DNA of 64,000 nucleotides from Oceanobacillus luteolus (GTDB lineage: Bacteria; Bacillota; Bacilli; Bacillales; Amphibacillaceae): assembly GCF_023715655.1 (NCBI RefSeq), contig NZ_JAMBON010000016.1, forward strand, positions 1 to 64,000. Reading direction: 5' to 3'. A program made the position numbers and the translations under genes. Of this stretch, positions 26,354 through 35,297 are shown piece after piece. The notes under the pieces are model-generated. The model made no database searches. It was given only the letters and a program-made list of their open reading frames with translations, and was not told where the DNA came from. Positions within the stretch are counted from its first letter, which is position 1. Every line of letters starts with the position of its first letter.

Positions 26354-27817
26354 TTGAAAGTACATCATAGATTATTTCTCGGTTTACTACTTGTTTTTGG
26401 ATTAGCCGGATGTGGTAGTAATGAGATTGTGACCAATGTTGGAGAGTTGGATTTTGAGCAGCCATTAAAAATACCGGAACTGCTGGAACCGGAAATTTTA
26501 GAAGATGGTACGAAACATTTTACCTTGACGATGGGGCCGGGAACGACTGAATTTTTTCCAGGAACAAACACAGACACCTGGGGAATAAATGGCTCGTATC
26601 TTGGTCCGACTGTTCGGGTTTCCCGTGGCGATCAAGTGTCCTTTGATGTCGTCAATAATTTGGGGGAAGTCTCGACACTGCATTGGCACGGTATGTTATT
26701 GCCTCCAGAGATGGACGGTGGCCCACATCAAATGATTGAAGCGGGTGAGACGTGGAAGCCTCATTGGACGATAGACCAGCCGGCTGCGACCACTTGGTTC
26801 CATCCTCATCTACATGGTAATACGGCACAGCACGTGTATCGCGGACTTGCAGGGATGTTTATTATTGATGATGAGGATTCCGAAAAACTCCCTTCTGAAT
26901 ACGGTGTGGATGATATCCCACTTATTGTCCAAGATAAATTGTTTACGAGTGATGGTCAGTTAGAATGGGATGATGATGGATCCTATGGGTTGCTTGGAGA
27001 TGAGATACTGGTGAATGGAACCCATGATCCATATCTTGAAGTGACTGCGAATCAAGTCCGTTTCCGTCTGCTGAATGGCTCCAATGCCAGGGCTTATAAT
27101 TTCGGATTCACTGACGGACGTTCTTTCCAAGTCGTTGGAAATGATGCTGGACTTCTAAACGAACCAGTAACATTAGATCGAATCATGTTAAGTCCAGGAG
27201 AACGTGCGGAAATCGTCGTTCAATTCGAGCCGGGAGATGAGACGATTCTTCGGAGTTACAGCGGGACTGCCGGGATTGAAAGTGGAGAATTTGATTTGTT
27301 GAAAATCATTGCTGCTGATGAACTCACAGAATCTGAACCGATAAGTGGTGAACTTTCTTCGGTCCCACCTATAGAGGTTCCAGAGGATGCAAAGATCCGT
27401 CAATTCAACTTAACGATGGAAAATGATATAAATGGGAAGAAAATGGACATGAAACGGATTGATGAAGTTGTTGCTGCAGGTACGACGGAAATTTGGGAAA
27501 TCCATAATTTTGGGCCGGAACATAATTTTCATATCCATAATGCAGCGTTCAGGGTACTGGAAGTGGCTGGCGGTGAGCCTAAAGAATATGAACGTGGCAG
27601 GAAAGATACCGTATTTATCCCACATGGTGCAAGTGTGAAAATTGTCGTTGAATTTGCTGACTACACGGATATGGAGTTTCCGCTCATGTATCACTGTCAT
27701 TTATTAAAACATGAAGATGGTGGTATGATGGGGCAATTCTTGCTGGTGGAACCCGGTACAGAAGAAGAGGCACCGTTGGAACTAGACATAGAAGTAGATG
27801 AAAGCCATCAACATTAA
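26354..27817 (+). CDS. Multicopper oxidase lipoprotein
   Basis: 487 residues. Lipobox GLAGC (Cys20), then three cupredoxin domains. All copper ligand motifs are present: HWHG (110-113), HPHLH (150-154), HNFHIHNAAF near residue 400, and HCHLLKHEDGGM (His447, Cys448, His449, His453, Met458), which supplies the type 1 and type 3 sites. The protein should be an active laccase/CueO-type oxidase anchored outside the cell membrane, oxidising phenols, Cu(I), Mn(II) or bilirubin-like compounds. The C-terminus ends His-rich. TTG 26354 is the only start giving the signal peptide, with AGAGGAAG about 13 bases upstream. Confidence 0.9.
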   Translation: MKVHHRLFLGLLLVFGLAGCGSNEIVTNVGELDFEQPLKIPELLEPEILEDGTKHFTLTMGPGTTEFFPGTNTDTWGINGSYLGPTVRVSRGDQVSFDVVNNLGEVSTLHWHGMLLPPEMDGGPHQMIEAGETWKPHWTIDQPAATTWFHPHLHGNTAQHVYRGLAGMFIIDDEDSEKLPSEYGVDDIPLIVQDKLFTSDGQLEWDDDGSYGLLGDEILVNGTHDPYLEVTANQVRFRLLNGSNARAYNFGFTDGRSFQVVGNDAGLLNEPVTLDRIMLSPGERAEIVVQFEPGDETILRSYSGTAGIESGEFDLLKIIAADELTESEPISGELSSVPPIEVPEDAKIRQFNLTMENDINGKKMDMKRIDEVVAAGTTEIWEIHNFGPEHNFHIHNAAFRVLEVAGGEPKEYERGRKDTVFIPHGASVKIVVEFADYTDMEFPLMYHCHLLKHEDGGMMGQFLLVEPGTEEEAPLELDIEVDESHQH

Positions 27818-27832
27818 ATAAATTTGAATCCA

Positions 27833-27866
27833 AACCGGACAGGCTTCATGCTTGTCCGGTTTTTTG
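27833..27866 (+). terminator. Terminator after multicopper oxidase
   Basis: AACCGGACAGGC (27833-27844) pairs with GCTTGTCCGGTT (27850-27861) with one G-U pair, then a T run. Confidence 0.88.
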
Positions 27867-28023
27867 ATGTATATTTTCTCGGTCTTAAGTCATATATATA
27901 GATGGTACAGAAAAAATAACTTGGGTAGTTGGAATAGTTTTCTATTAAATCTATTTAAAATTATCAAACTATCTGTATAATAATAAATATTCAAATAAAT
28001 ATGAGGGGAAGTGGGAAGTTTTT

Positions 28024-29544
28024 ATGAAAATTAGAAGCTTTAAAGTTGGCATTATTTCTATCCTCATCGTATTACTAGCAAGTATACCTTTTATCACTCA
28101 TGAAGGTGAATTATTTGTCGTCGCATCAGATGAAGTGGCTGAGGTAACAGAAGGCTTGTCCCTCGAAGAAAAACTGGACCAGCTCCTAGATAATCCCGTA
28201 CTAGATCGCTCAATAGTAGGAGTCAGTGTCCGGAATGCGGAAACAGGAGAGGAAATTTATGCAAACGATGGTGACATCATGTTGCACCCTGCTTCGAATA
28301 TGAAAATCCTTACGGCAGCTGCAGCGTTGGAAATTCTAGGTCCAGATTATCAGTTTAAGACGGAAATATGGACGGATGGTAACCCGAGGTCGAGGGTGTT
28401 ACAGGGAAATTTATACTTAAAGGGCAAAGGAGACCCTACGCTCTTGAAAGAGGATTTTGATGAAATCGCTCAGCAATTAAAAGACAAAGGAATTATGAAG
28501 ATAAATGGTAATTTAATCGCAGATGATAGTTGGTATGATGATGTAAGACTTTCTCAAGATCTGAATTGGTCAGATGAACCATTTTACACTGGTGCCCAGG
28601 TGTCGGCGTTAAATCTGTCACCGAACGCAGATTATGATACAGGAACGGTGATTGTGGAAGTGACTGCGGCGGATAAAGCTGGAGAAAAGGCAAAGGTGAA
28701 TCTGGAACCATACACGAATACGGTAAATATCGTGAACAAAACGGAAACGGTTGCTGCTGGCCAGTCGAAGAGCATTTCCATTGAAAGAGAACATGGGTCC
28801 AATAATATTATCATTAAAGGGAAGATGCCACTGGACGGTTCGATGTCAAGGTCATGGGTTTCTGTATGGGAACCGAGCTATTATGCCGCAGATGTGTTTA
28901 AGCAATCCTTGGAGGAGCATGGAATCGACTTCCTTGGACGATCCAAAGTAGAGCGTGGCGTAACCCCAGATGATGCAGATTTACTAGTGACGCATACTTC
29001 CATGCCATTATCAGAAGTTTTAGTTCCATTTATGAAATTGAGTAATAATGGTCATGGGGAAATGTTGACGAAAGAAATGGGCCAAGTGGTCCATGGAGAA
29101 GGAAGTTGGGATAAAGGATTGGAAGTGCTGGAAGATGTGGCTGTGAATTTCGGAGTAGATGGTAAATCCATCCTGCTACGTGATGGTTCAGGGATGTCAC
29201 ATAAAACTTATATTCCAGCTAGTGAATTATCACGCTTCCTCTATGAAATCCAGGATGAGGCATGGTATGAGCATTTTGAATACTCCTTGCCTGTTGCCGG
29301 AGAGTCTGAACGATTTGTTGGTGGTACGTTGCGTAATCGAATGACTTCCGAGCCGACAAAGGGGAATGTCTTTGCAAAAACAGGTTCTTTAACGAGTGTG
29401 AACACACTATCTGGATATGTATTGACTGTGGAAGGAGAGAAACTGATTTTCTCCATTTTAAATAACAATTATATTAGTGGTTCAGTGACTCCAATTCAAG
29501 ACGCGATTGTCACTGAGTTAGCAAAACACACATTTGAAGAGTAA
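28024..29544 (+). CDS. dacC: D-alanyl-D-alanine carboxypeptidase/endopeptidase, PBP4 (S13)
   Basis: 506 residues. Signal peptide at about 1-34 (ends near VVASD). The peptidase S13 active-site triad is complete: SNMK (Ser91-Lys94), SNN (340-342) and KTG (452-454), with the large inserted domain between the first and second motifs typical of DacC/DacB PBP4. It trims or cleaves peptidoglycan cross-links outside the membrane. The gene symbol is by similarity to Bacillus subtilis dacC. GAGGGGAAGTGGG lies upstream of ATG 28024, in an AT-rich promoter region. Terminator at 29551. Confidence 0.88.
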   Translation: MKIRSFKVGIISILIVLLASIPFITHEGELFVVASDEVAEVTEGLSLEEKLDQLLDNPVLDRSIVGVSVRNAETGEEIYANDGDIMLHPASNMKILTAAAALEILGPDYQFKTEIWTDGNPRSRVLQGNLYLKGKGDPTLLKEDFDEIAQQLKDKGIMKINGNLIADDSWYDDVRLSQDLNWSDEPFYTGAQVSALNLSPNADYDTGTVIVEVTAADKAGEKAKVNLEPYTNTVNIVNKTETVAAGQSKSISIEREHGSNNIIIKGKMPLDGSMSRSWVSVWEPSYYAADVFKQSLEEHGIDFLGRSKVERGVTPDDADLLVTHTSMPLSEVLVPFMKLSNNGHGEMLTKEMGQVVHGEGSWDKGLEVLEDVAVNFGVDGKSILLRDGSGMSHKTYIPASELSRFLYEIQDEAWYEHFEYSLPVAGESERFVGGTLRNRMTSEPTKGNVFAKTGSLTSVNTLSGYVLTVEGEKLIFSILNNNYISGSVTPIQDAIVTELAKHTFEE

Positions 29545-29550
29545 AGTTGG

Positions 29551-29582
29551 AAGGGATCACCGTAGTGGTCCCTTTTATTTTT
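29551..29582 (+). terminator. Terminator after dacC
   Basis: AAGGGATCAC (29551-29560), CGTA loop, GTGGTCCCTT (29565-29574), then TTATTTTTTT. It lies between convergent genes. Confidence 0.82.
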
Positions 29583-29588
29583 TTATTA

Positions 29589-30317
29589 TCAGTGTAAAAT
29601 TGGTGGAATGGATGTGTTGTCTTTATCATTCCTTAGAGAAATATGCAATTCAAGCTTTCGATTGATAGAGGCGAAGAAGATTTCCTCCACATTATCAATA
29701 CCTTGATCGGCCAAGTGCTGGATTAACCAAGGTTCATTTAAATGAACCTCTTTCAATACTTCGGGATAGATTTTCCCCTCTACGATGACAGGAAAGGAAA
29801 TCGATGATGTTGGTGTTGCGATATACATATCTTCCACTTTAATATTTTGTTTTTCTGGTTTTTTTAGTACACTTAACCCCCCAGATGGTTCGACTACTGC
29901 TGTTTCTACTTCACTAATATCAAATACATCTTTCTCCCGGAGCAGTTGCAGAATGTTATCAATGGAATAACGAATTTGTTTCAAGTTCTTATGTATAAAT
30001 TTTCCATCTTGAATAACGACGGTCGGTTCAAATGTCAGCAACCTGCCGATTTTTCGATTGGAGATTTTCCAGTTGGCGACAATTCGTTGAAACAATGCGA
30101 TTGCGATGATCGCATAAGCTGTTGGTATATGGTTAATCTCAGGATCGGCAATATCCGCTCCAACTAGTGCCCCTAAAATGATGACGATTAAAAAGTCAAA
30201 AACAGGCAGTTCGGCAATTGCCCGTTTTCCCATGAATAACGTCATAAAGAAAAGCAACGGAATAATAGTTATAATTCTTCCGGAAACAATAAGTAAGTCT
30301 TTCATTAAGTCTAGCAT
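29589..30317 (-). CDS. DUF421 membrane protein (YetF family)
   Basis: 242 residues. Three N-terminal membrane helices (about 1-80) are followed by a soluble DUF421 domain with LLTFEPTVVIQDGKF, LLREKDVFDISEVETAVVEPSGGLSVLKK and a C-terminal YDFR-like region (VIVEGKIYPEVLKEVHLNEPWL). Family members in Bacillus include YetF, YrbG and YkjA; some are linked to spores, and the biochemical role is unclear. ATG 30317 has AAAGGA eight bases upstream and begins directly before the first helix, so longer forms are unlikely. A paralog is at 45884-46558. Confidence 0.85.
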   Translation of the reverse strand: MLDLMKDLLIVSGRIITIIPLLFFMTLFMGKRAIAELPVFDFLIVIILGALVGADIADPEINHIPTAYAIIAIALFQRIVANWKISNRKIGRLLTFEPTVVIQDGKFIHKNLKQIRYSIDNILQLLREKDVFDISEVETAVVEPSGGLSVLKKPEKQNIKVEDMYIATPTSSISFPVIVEGKIYPEVLKEVHLNEPWLIQHLADQGIDNVEEIFFASINRKLELHISLRNDKDNTSIPPILH

Positions 30318-30503
30318 CCATACAGTCCTTTCTGTAGAACAGTGAGTAATGAAGAAAAAAGGGGATACTACCACTTTTTCCAATTTAAACTAAAAATAGT
30401 ACAGAAATAATGCTTTGACTGTATAAATGTCGTTCGTATTCATCAACAACCAAGCCTAGATGACATATAATATTCTACTAATTATAGGTTGGGACTGAGA
30501 ACA

Positions 30504-32276
30504 ATGATGAACATGAAAGACGATGAGAAAAGCCGTAAATTAACGAAACCTAATATTCTTATCTTCATGGTGGATGAGCAGCGCTTTCCACCGGCTTATG
30601 AAAATGAAGAGCTAAAGAAATGGCGAAAGGAAAATCTGAAAACGCAGGAATTATTGCGTAAAAATGGGATGGAGTTTTTAAATCATTATGTTGGCAGCAC
30701 AGCTTGTATCCCGAGCCGAACTACATTGTATACAGGTCAATATCCATCCTTGCATGGAGTGACGCAAACCATAGGAGGCGCTTCCCCTTCTTTTGCCCCT
30801 AACGTGTTTTGGTTAGATCCTCAAACGGTTCCCACATTCGGTAATTATTTCCGCGCAGCAGGCTACCGGACGTTTTGGAAAGGGAAATGGCATGCGAGTG
30901 AACCAGACATATTAATTCCTGGGACCCATGATGCCTTACCGAGTTATGACCCAAATACAGGTGTTCCGGATGCAAAACTGGAAAAGCTTTACTTAGATGC
31001 AGACCGTTTGGATGAGTACGGTTTCTCCGGCTGGCTAGGACCTGAGCCACACGGTTCCAATCCACGGAATTCAGCTTCATCTGCTGGAGTTGGGACGAGT
31101 GGACGTGATGAAGTGTATGCAAGGGAAATCGTTGATTTAATACAATCACTGGAGGCCGAAGATAAGAATGATCCTTGGTTAATCGTCTCTTCCTTTGTAA
31201 ATCCTCATGATATTACCCTGTACGGAGAAATTACGAAGCTTAGCCCGTTATTCAACTTTGAGATTGATCCAACTGTCCCACATATCCCTCCTGCTCCCAC
31301 ATCCGATGAATCATTACTTACAAAACCGACGGCCCAACAAAATTACAAAGAAGCGTACCAAAAGACATTCCAACCGACAAGAGATAGCTTGTTTTACCGA
31401 AAACTGTACTATTCGCTCCATAAACAAGTCGATCAAGAAATGAGCAAAGTACTCCATGCTCTAAAAGACTCCGACTTCTATGAAAATACGATTGTTATCT
31501 TCACATCAGACCATGGAGATTTACTAGGTTCCCATGGCGGACTCTTCCAAAAATGGTACAATGCCTACGAAGAATCGATTCATGTGCCTTTCATCATCCA
31601 TCATCCGAGATTGTTTCCAAGAAAAGCAACTACAAAGATGCTTACAAGTCATGTAGATATTTTACCGACTCTATTAGGTCTTGCCCAAATAGATGAACTC
31701 TCGATTCGCAAGCAGCTAGCCAAAAATCATTCAGAAGTACATCCTCCTGTGGGGAGGGACTTGTCACCCCTGCTATATGGCAACGCTGACTTTCTTCGGG
31801 CGAATGAAGCTCTATACTTCATGACGGATGATGATGTTACGAAAGGTGTCAATCAAGTTAGCATATCTGGTGAACCATATAATTCTGTTGGACAGCCGAA
31901 TCATGTGGAAACAGTGATTGCCTATCTGCAGACTGGAAAAAATATGGAAGAGGAATTATGGAAGTTCTCACGTTATTTTGACAACCCTCAATTTTGGGGT
32001 GAACCAGGTGTGGAGGACCAGCTGACAGAGTTTGAGAATCAAACCCCGATTCATGAGGATGTTACTGTCTCTTTATATAAAACAACGACTCGTAAAACCC
32101 CTGTTCCCGAGCAATATGAGCTGTATAATCTAACAAAAGATCCTTATGAAACAAAAAATCTGGCACACTCTTCCAATGAAAATGCTCTTACTGGTTTAGT
32201 TCAAATGTTGATGAATGGGTTATTGGAGGAACAACGCCGGCAAAAAAGGTTGAAACCCTCAAATGGAATAGGATAA
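30504..32276 (+). CDS. Type I sulfatase-like hydrolase
   Basis: 590 residues from ATG 30504. The alkaline-phosphatase/sulfatase fold shows NILIFMVDEQR (first metal Asp), the formylglycine signature CIPSRTTLYTGQYP (Cys at residue 68) and FTSDHGDLLGSHGG (second metal site), with KGKWH in between. The Cys-type motif needs conversion to formylglycine by an FGE or anSME maturase; neither is recognisable in this window. A substrate such as a sulfated sugar or choline ester is unknown. The start is uncertain: TTG 30489 and ATG 30507 or 30513 are also in frame, and none has a strong ribosome binding site. Confidence 0.85.
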   Translation: MMNMKDDEKSRKLTKPNILIFMVDEQRFPPAYENEELKKWRKENLKTQELLRKNGMEFLNHYVGSTACIPSRTTLYTGQYPSLHGVTQTIGGASPSFAPNVFWLDPQTVPTFGNYFRAAGYRTFWKGKWHASEPDILIPGTHDALPSYDPNTGVPDAKLEKLYLDADRLDEYGFSGWLGPEPHGSNPRNSASSAGVGTSGRDEVYAREIVDLIQSLEAEDKNDPWLIVSSFVNPHDITLYGEITKLSPLFNFEIDPTVPHIPPAPTSDESLLTKPTAQQNYKEAYQKTFQPTRDSLFYRKLYYSLHKQVDQEMSKVLHALKDSDFYENTIVIFTSDHGDLLGSHGGLFQKWYNAYEESIHVPFIIHHPRLFPRKATTKMLTSHVDILPTLLGLAQIDELSIRKQLAKNHSEVHPPVGRDLSPLLYGNADFLRANEALYFMTDDDVTKGVNQVSISGEPYNSVGQPNHVETVIAYLQTGKNMEEELWKFSRYFDNPQFWGEPGVEDQLTEFENQTPIHEDVTVSLYKTTTRKTPVPEQYELYNLTKDPYETKNLAHSSNENALTGLVQMLMNGLLEEQRRQKRLKPSNGIG

Positions 32277-32284
32277 AACAATGG

Positions 32285-32785
32285 TTAGAAGTAAAAAGGG
32301 ATGCCCAGATTACAGGACATCCCTTTTGTTTTAGAAATTGATTTAACTTTGAATGAGCCCCATATTTCCTGTCTTGCAAACTCTGGATAAGCGGACATAA
32401 AGTGTACTAGGATTGGTGACTGCAATAAAGAAGGATAAGTGTCGAATAAATTCCTGTCTCCATATTTTATCGCATGTAAAGCGAGCGGCAATTCATGTTT
32501 GAATATATCCACTCGCCTAGCTGCTACGGAGGGGTCCACCTCTCCGCGATCGATATATAGATAAACTAGAAACTTCAAAGTACCATCAGAAAAAATCCAC
32601 TCACCCAGAACTTCATCTCTAAGCGGATTAATGTTATCCCAAGCAAAACCATGACCGATAGTTAAAAAGAGATCTCCTGTATGATCAGAGTGGGTCAGTG
32701 TATATCGTCTCGGAATGATTGGGTGTGTATCGGTCGTTCCTTCTATGAATTCGATGGACAGCTTTTCCGGTTGAAACTCACTCAA
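32285..32785 (-). CDS. Staygreen-family protein
   Basis: 166 residues with the Staygreen domain (PF12638): SEFQPEKLSIEFIEGTTDT, RRYTLTHSDHTGDLFLTIG, INPLRDEVLGEWIF, ELPLALHAIKYGDRNLF and a final ARQEIWGSF. Plant SGR proteins remove magnesium from chlorophyll; bacterial members outside phototrophs have been tied to a similar dechelatase fold but their native role is unknown. I place the start at TTG 32785, giving MSEFQPEKL as in relatives, five bases from AGGGGTGG; ATG 32815 lacks a site. The last 15 or so residues read through the terminator hairpin and are probably not conserved. It lies just downstream of azlCD but 61 bases apart. Confidence 0.82.
   Translation of the reverse strand: MSEFQPEKLSIEFIEGTTDTHPIIPRRYTLTHSDHTGDLFLTIGHGFAWDNINPLRDEVLGEWIFSDGTLKFLVYLYIDRGEVDPSVAARRVDIFKHELPLALHAIKYGDRNLFDTYPSLLQSPILVHFMSAYPEFARQEIWGSFKVKSISKTKGMSCNLGIPFYF
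32294..32331. terminator. Bidirectional terminator
   Basis: AAAAGGGATG (32294-32303) and CATCCCTTTT (32318-32327) with a 14-nt loop, T-rich on both sides. The minus-strand Staygreen-like gene ends inside it. Confidence 0.75.
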
Positions 32786-32846
32786 AAGATCCACCCCTAC
32801 CGTTTTTCTATACATATTAATCTAGTAGGGGTAAAGTGTCTGTACT

Positions 32847-33152
32847 TTAATACAAAAATAATTCCACGCAAAAAACAGATAGGCAAGCAAGCAACGCAAC
32901 ACTTACCAAGCTTGCACCACGGTAAGCAAAAATAATAGCAACAATAAACCCGACAAGTGCTGACCATGAAGAAGCTGTCGCATCTAAAATCGCTGGAAAT
33001 ATCATGACTGCAAGGGTTACATAGGGTACGTAATATAAAAATGATCGGATATAAACGTTTTTAATCTCTTTTCTGATGAGGGTGAGCGGCAAGACTCGGA
33101 TAAGATAAGTTACTGCGGCCATAACCACACTGACAAAAATCGCATTACTCAT
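32847..33152 (-). CDS. azlD: AzlD-family branched-chain amino acid exporter subunit
   Basis: 101 residues, about four helices, matches the small AzlD subunit: VVMAAVTYLIRVLPLTLIRK at the start and YYVPYVTLAVMIFPAIL in the middle. With AzlC it forms an exporter of branched-chain amino acids or their analogues. It overlaps azlC by eight bases, which indicates translational coupling. GGAG precedes ATG 33152. The C-terminus is short and hydrophobic, as usual. Confidence 0.88.
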   Translation of the reverse strand: MSNAIFVSVVMAAVTYLIRVLPLTLIRKEIKNVYIRSFLYYVPYVTLAVMIFPAILDATASSWSALVGFIVAIIFAYRGASLVSVALLACLSVFCVELFLY

Positions 33153-33855
33153 ATGTATTCTCCTTTACCGGAAAGACAAATGCTGCAACACCGGCAATGA
33201 CAAATGTTAAAATAATAATTTTCAGACCAGATGAAATGGATGCCAACATAGGTATACTAGCGAGTATGAAGCTGGTTACCATAGATAAAATAATTAGTCC
33301 TAAAATAATTTTACTCTCTTTTGCAGCGGGGATAATGACCGCAAGCAACATTCCAAATAAAGCGATACTCAGCGCACTTATCATTCGTGGTGGAAGTATA
33401 TTTCCTGAGATCACTCCGAATAGTGTGCCTAATGACCATCCTGGGATTGCTGCACTCATCACACCGTATACATAGTAAGGACTCAATCTCCCCTGCCTTG
33501 CAACGGATACTCCAAATACTTCATCCGTAATCCCGAATGACATGACTAACCGGTGAAAAAAAGATGTTTCAGGATCAATCCTTTGAGACAGAGCAAATGA
33601 CATGAGGAAATATCTAGAGTTTATGATTAGTTGTGTCGCTGCAATTTCAGCTATGGTAGCAGCAGTGGCAATAAGTGTAAGTCCCGCAAATTGTCCTGCT
33701 GATGTCAAATTGGTTGCAGACATGAATACTGCCTCGAAAGGATTTAATCCCGCCTGTTTAGCAAGAATGCCAAAAGTAAATGATACAGCGAAATATCCTA
33801 AAGCAATCGGAATTCCATTTTTGAAACCGATTCTCCATTCTCTTACGTTCTTCAT
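33145..33855 (-). CDS. azlC: AzlC-family branched-chain amino acid exporter subunit
   Basis: 236 residues, seven to eight helices. FKNGIPIALGYFAVSFTFGILAKQAGL and FMSATNLTSAGQFAGL are the AzlC (PF03591) signature; INSRYFLMSFALSQR is also typical. GGAGGAG precedes ATG 33855. It is divergent from a LysR-type regulator whose gene starts 145 bases away, so that regulator probably controls azlCD in response to an amino acid signal. Confidence 0.9.
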   Translation of the reverse strand: MKNVREWRIGFKNGIPIALGYFAVSFTFGILAKQAGLNPFEAVFMSATNLTSAGQFAGLTLIATAATIAEIAATQLIINSRYFLMSFALSQRIDPETSFFHRLVMSFGITDEVFGVSVARQGRLSPYYVYGVMSAAIPGWSLGTLFGVISGNILPPRMISALSIALFGMLLAVIIPAAKESKIILGLIILSMVTSFILASIPMLASISSGLKIIILTFVIAGVAAFVFPVKENTYE

Positions 33856-33936
33856 GGTTCTCCTCCAAAGCTGTTTAATTATATGAGAATATTTAATTTA
33901 TTATCGCGTTATTGTGATAAAGTGATTTTAGCATAT

Positions 33937-33956
33937 AATTTTACATTAGTAAAATT
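33937..33956. promoter_or_regulatory. Inverted repeat in azlC-lysR intergenic region
   Basis: AATTTTAC and GTAAAATT (perfect 8-bp arms, 4-nt centre ATTA) lie in the middle of the divergent region. This is a good candidate operator for the LysR-type regulator at 34001; the T-N-A dyad fits the family pattern. Confidence 0.5.
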
Positions 33957-34000
33957 AATAAATATAATCATTATATTAGTTTATCTAATGAAAGTGGGAG

Positions 34001-34873
34001 ATGAAATTGAATCGCTACGATGTATTTATAAAGGTAATTGAAGCGGGAAGTTTTACAAAAGCAGCAAATGAATTGGGCTACACTCAGTCAGCTGTCAGTC
34101 AAATGATTCAAGCATTAGAGGAAGAATTAGGCACCACACTGGTTTCACGCAGTCGAAAAGGAATATCATTGACGCAAGACGGGGAAGAGTTTCTTCCCTA
34201 TCTAAAAAAGATTTCCAACTCATATGGAGATCTCCTGAAAAAGAAACAGGAAATGCAAGGCTTGGAAAACGCAAATATACGGATTGGCACGTTCACGAGT
34301 GTTTCCAGCAATTGGCTTCCTGGGTTAATGAAAGACTTTAAACAAAGGTATCCATCTGTTCACTTTCAGTTGCAACAAGGTGAATATACGAGTATTGTAC
34401 AATCTATTCAAGATGGTACAGTGGATTTTGGTTTTGTTAACCCGGATGCTGCAACTGAGTTGGAGACAGTTACATTAAAACAAGATAGGATGCTCGCCAT
34501 CATTCCGGAACATCATCCGCTGACAAATCATTCCAGTGCATCTTTGGAAGCACTATCTACAGAGCCTTTCATTTTACTCGACCAAGGTGATTGGAGTGAG
34601 CCGTTGGAAAGTTTCAAGGCTAATGGTTTACAACCTAATATAGAGTATCGAGTTATTGATGATTATACGATTATGTCTATGGTGGAAAGTGGACTGGGAA
34701 TATCCATCTTATCCGAGTTGGTCCTAAATAAGGTCAGCTATCGTTTTGTAAAAAAAGAAACGACTCCACCGATATACCGCACCATAGGTATCGCTTATAA
34801 AAACAAGAAAACGATGCCAACCGCAAGTAGGCATTTTGTTGATTTTATTATTAAGAGGTTTAATGAAATCTGA
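34001..34873 (+). CDS. LysR-family transcriptional regulator
   Basis: 290 residues. N-terminal winged HTH (GSFTKAANELGYTQSAVSQMIQALE, about residues 15-40), then a LysR substrate domain with IRIGTFTSVSSNWLP and the usual two lobes. It is divergent from azlCD, which it likely activates or represses, with an 8-bp dyad between them. ATG 34001 follows GTGGGAG very closely; TTG 34007 is six bases from GGGAG and is an equal alternative. It differs from B. subtilis, where the azl operon is controlled by the Lrp-type AzlB. Confidence 0.88.
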   Translation: MKLNRYDVFIKVIEAGSFTKAANELGYTQSAVSQMIQALEEELGTTLVSRSRKGISLTQDGEEFLPYLKKISNSYGDLLKKKQEMQGLENANIRIGTFTSVSSNWLPGLMKDFKQRYPSVHFQLQQGEYTSIVQSIQDGTVDFGFVNPDAATELETVTLKQDRMLAIIPEHHPLTNHSSASLEALSTEPFILLDQGDWSEPLESFKANGLQPNIEYRVIDDYTIMSMVESGLGISILSELVLNKVSYRFVKKETTPPIYRTIGIAYKNKKTMPTASRHFVDFIIKRFNEI

Positions 34874-34985
34874 TCGGTGGTAAAAAAATTTTAAGCTTAA
34901 TTGTGACAAAACTGTGAACAAAAGTATTGTGGTGCAAATAAAATGGTGTTATAATATTCCCAATCTTAGAAAGGGGCGAACAAAA

Positions 34986-35138
34986 ATGAAAGCGATTGCA
35001 ATTGGAGTCATGAGGCTTTTTGGATCTTACCTAGCTATAATTTGTATTATTGGCATGTTGCCAGTCTTTTTGTTCACAAGTGAAATCCCTTTATATAATA
35101 GTTTGATTGATTACTTATTTAATAATCATAAGGGTTAG
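34986..35138 (+). CDS. Small single-span membrane protein
   Basis: 50 residues. AAAGGGGCG sits nine bases before ATG 34986, and a strong terminator follows, so this short gene is well supported as a transcription and translation unit. One helix (about 13-33, LFGSYLAIICIIGMLPVFLF) follows a short N-terminus, and the tail ends with DYLFNNHKG. I recognise no family. Confidence 0.6.
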   Translation: MKAIAIGVMRLFGSYLAIICIIGMLPVFLFTSEIPLYNSLIDYLFNNHKG

Positions 35139-35158
35139 ACGGTACCCAAGATATTGTG

Positions 35159-35192
35159 AAAACATCCATTTAGATGGATGTTTTTATTTTTT
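35159..35192 (+). terminator. Strong terminator
   Basis: AAAACATCCAT (35159-35169), TTAG loop, ATGGATGTTTT (35174-35184), then a long T run. Confidence 0.9.
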
Positions 35193-35297
35193 TGCCATAT
35201 CATGTCGAACTGTTTTTAGGAGCCGGAGGAAGGAAATCAACAAAAAAAGTTGTATTCATATAGTAATAGGTTATGAACTCATGAGGGGGTAAAAGCA

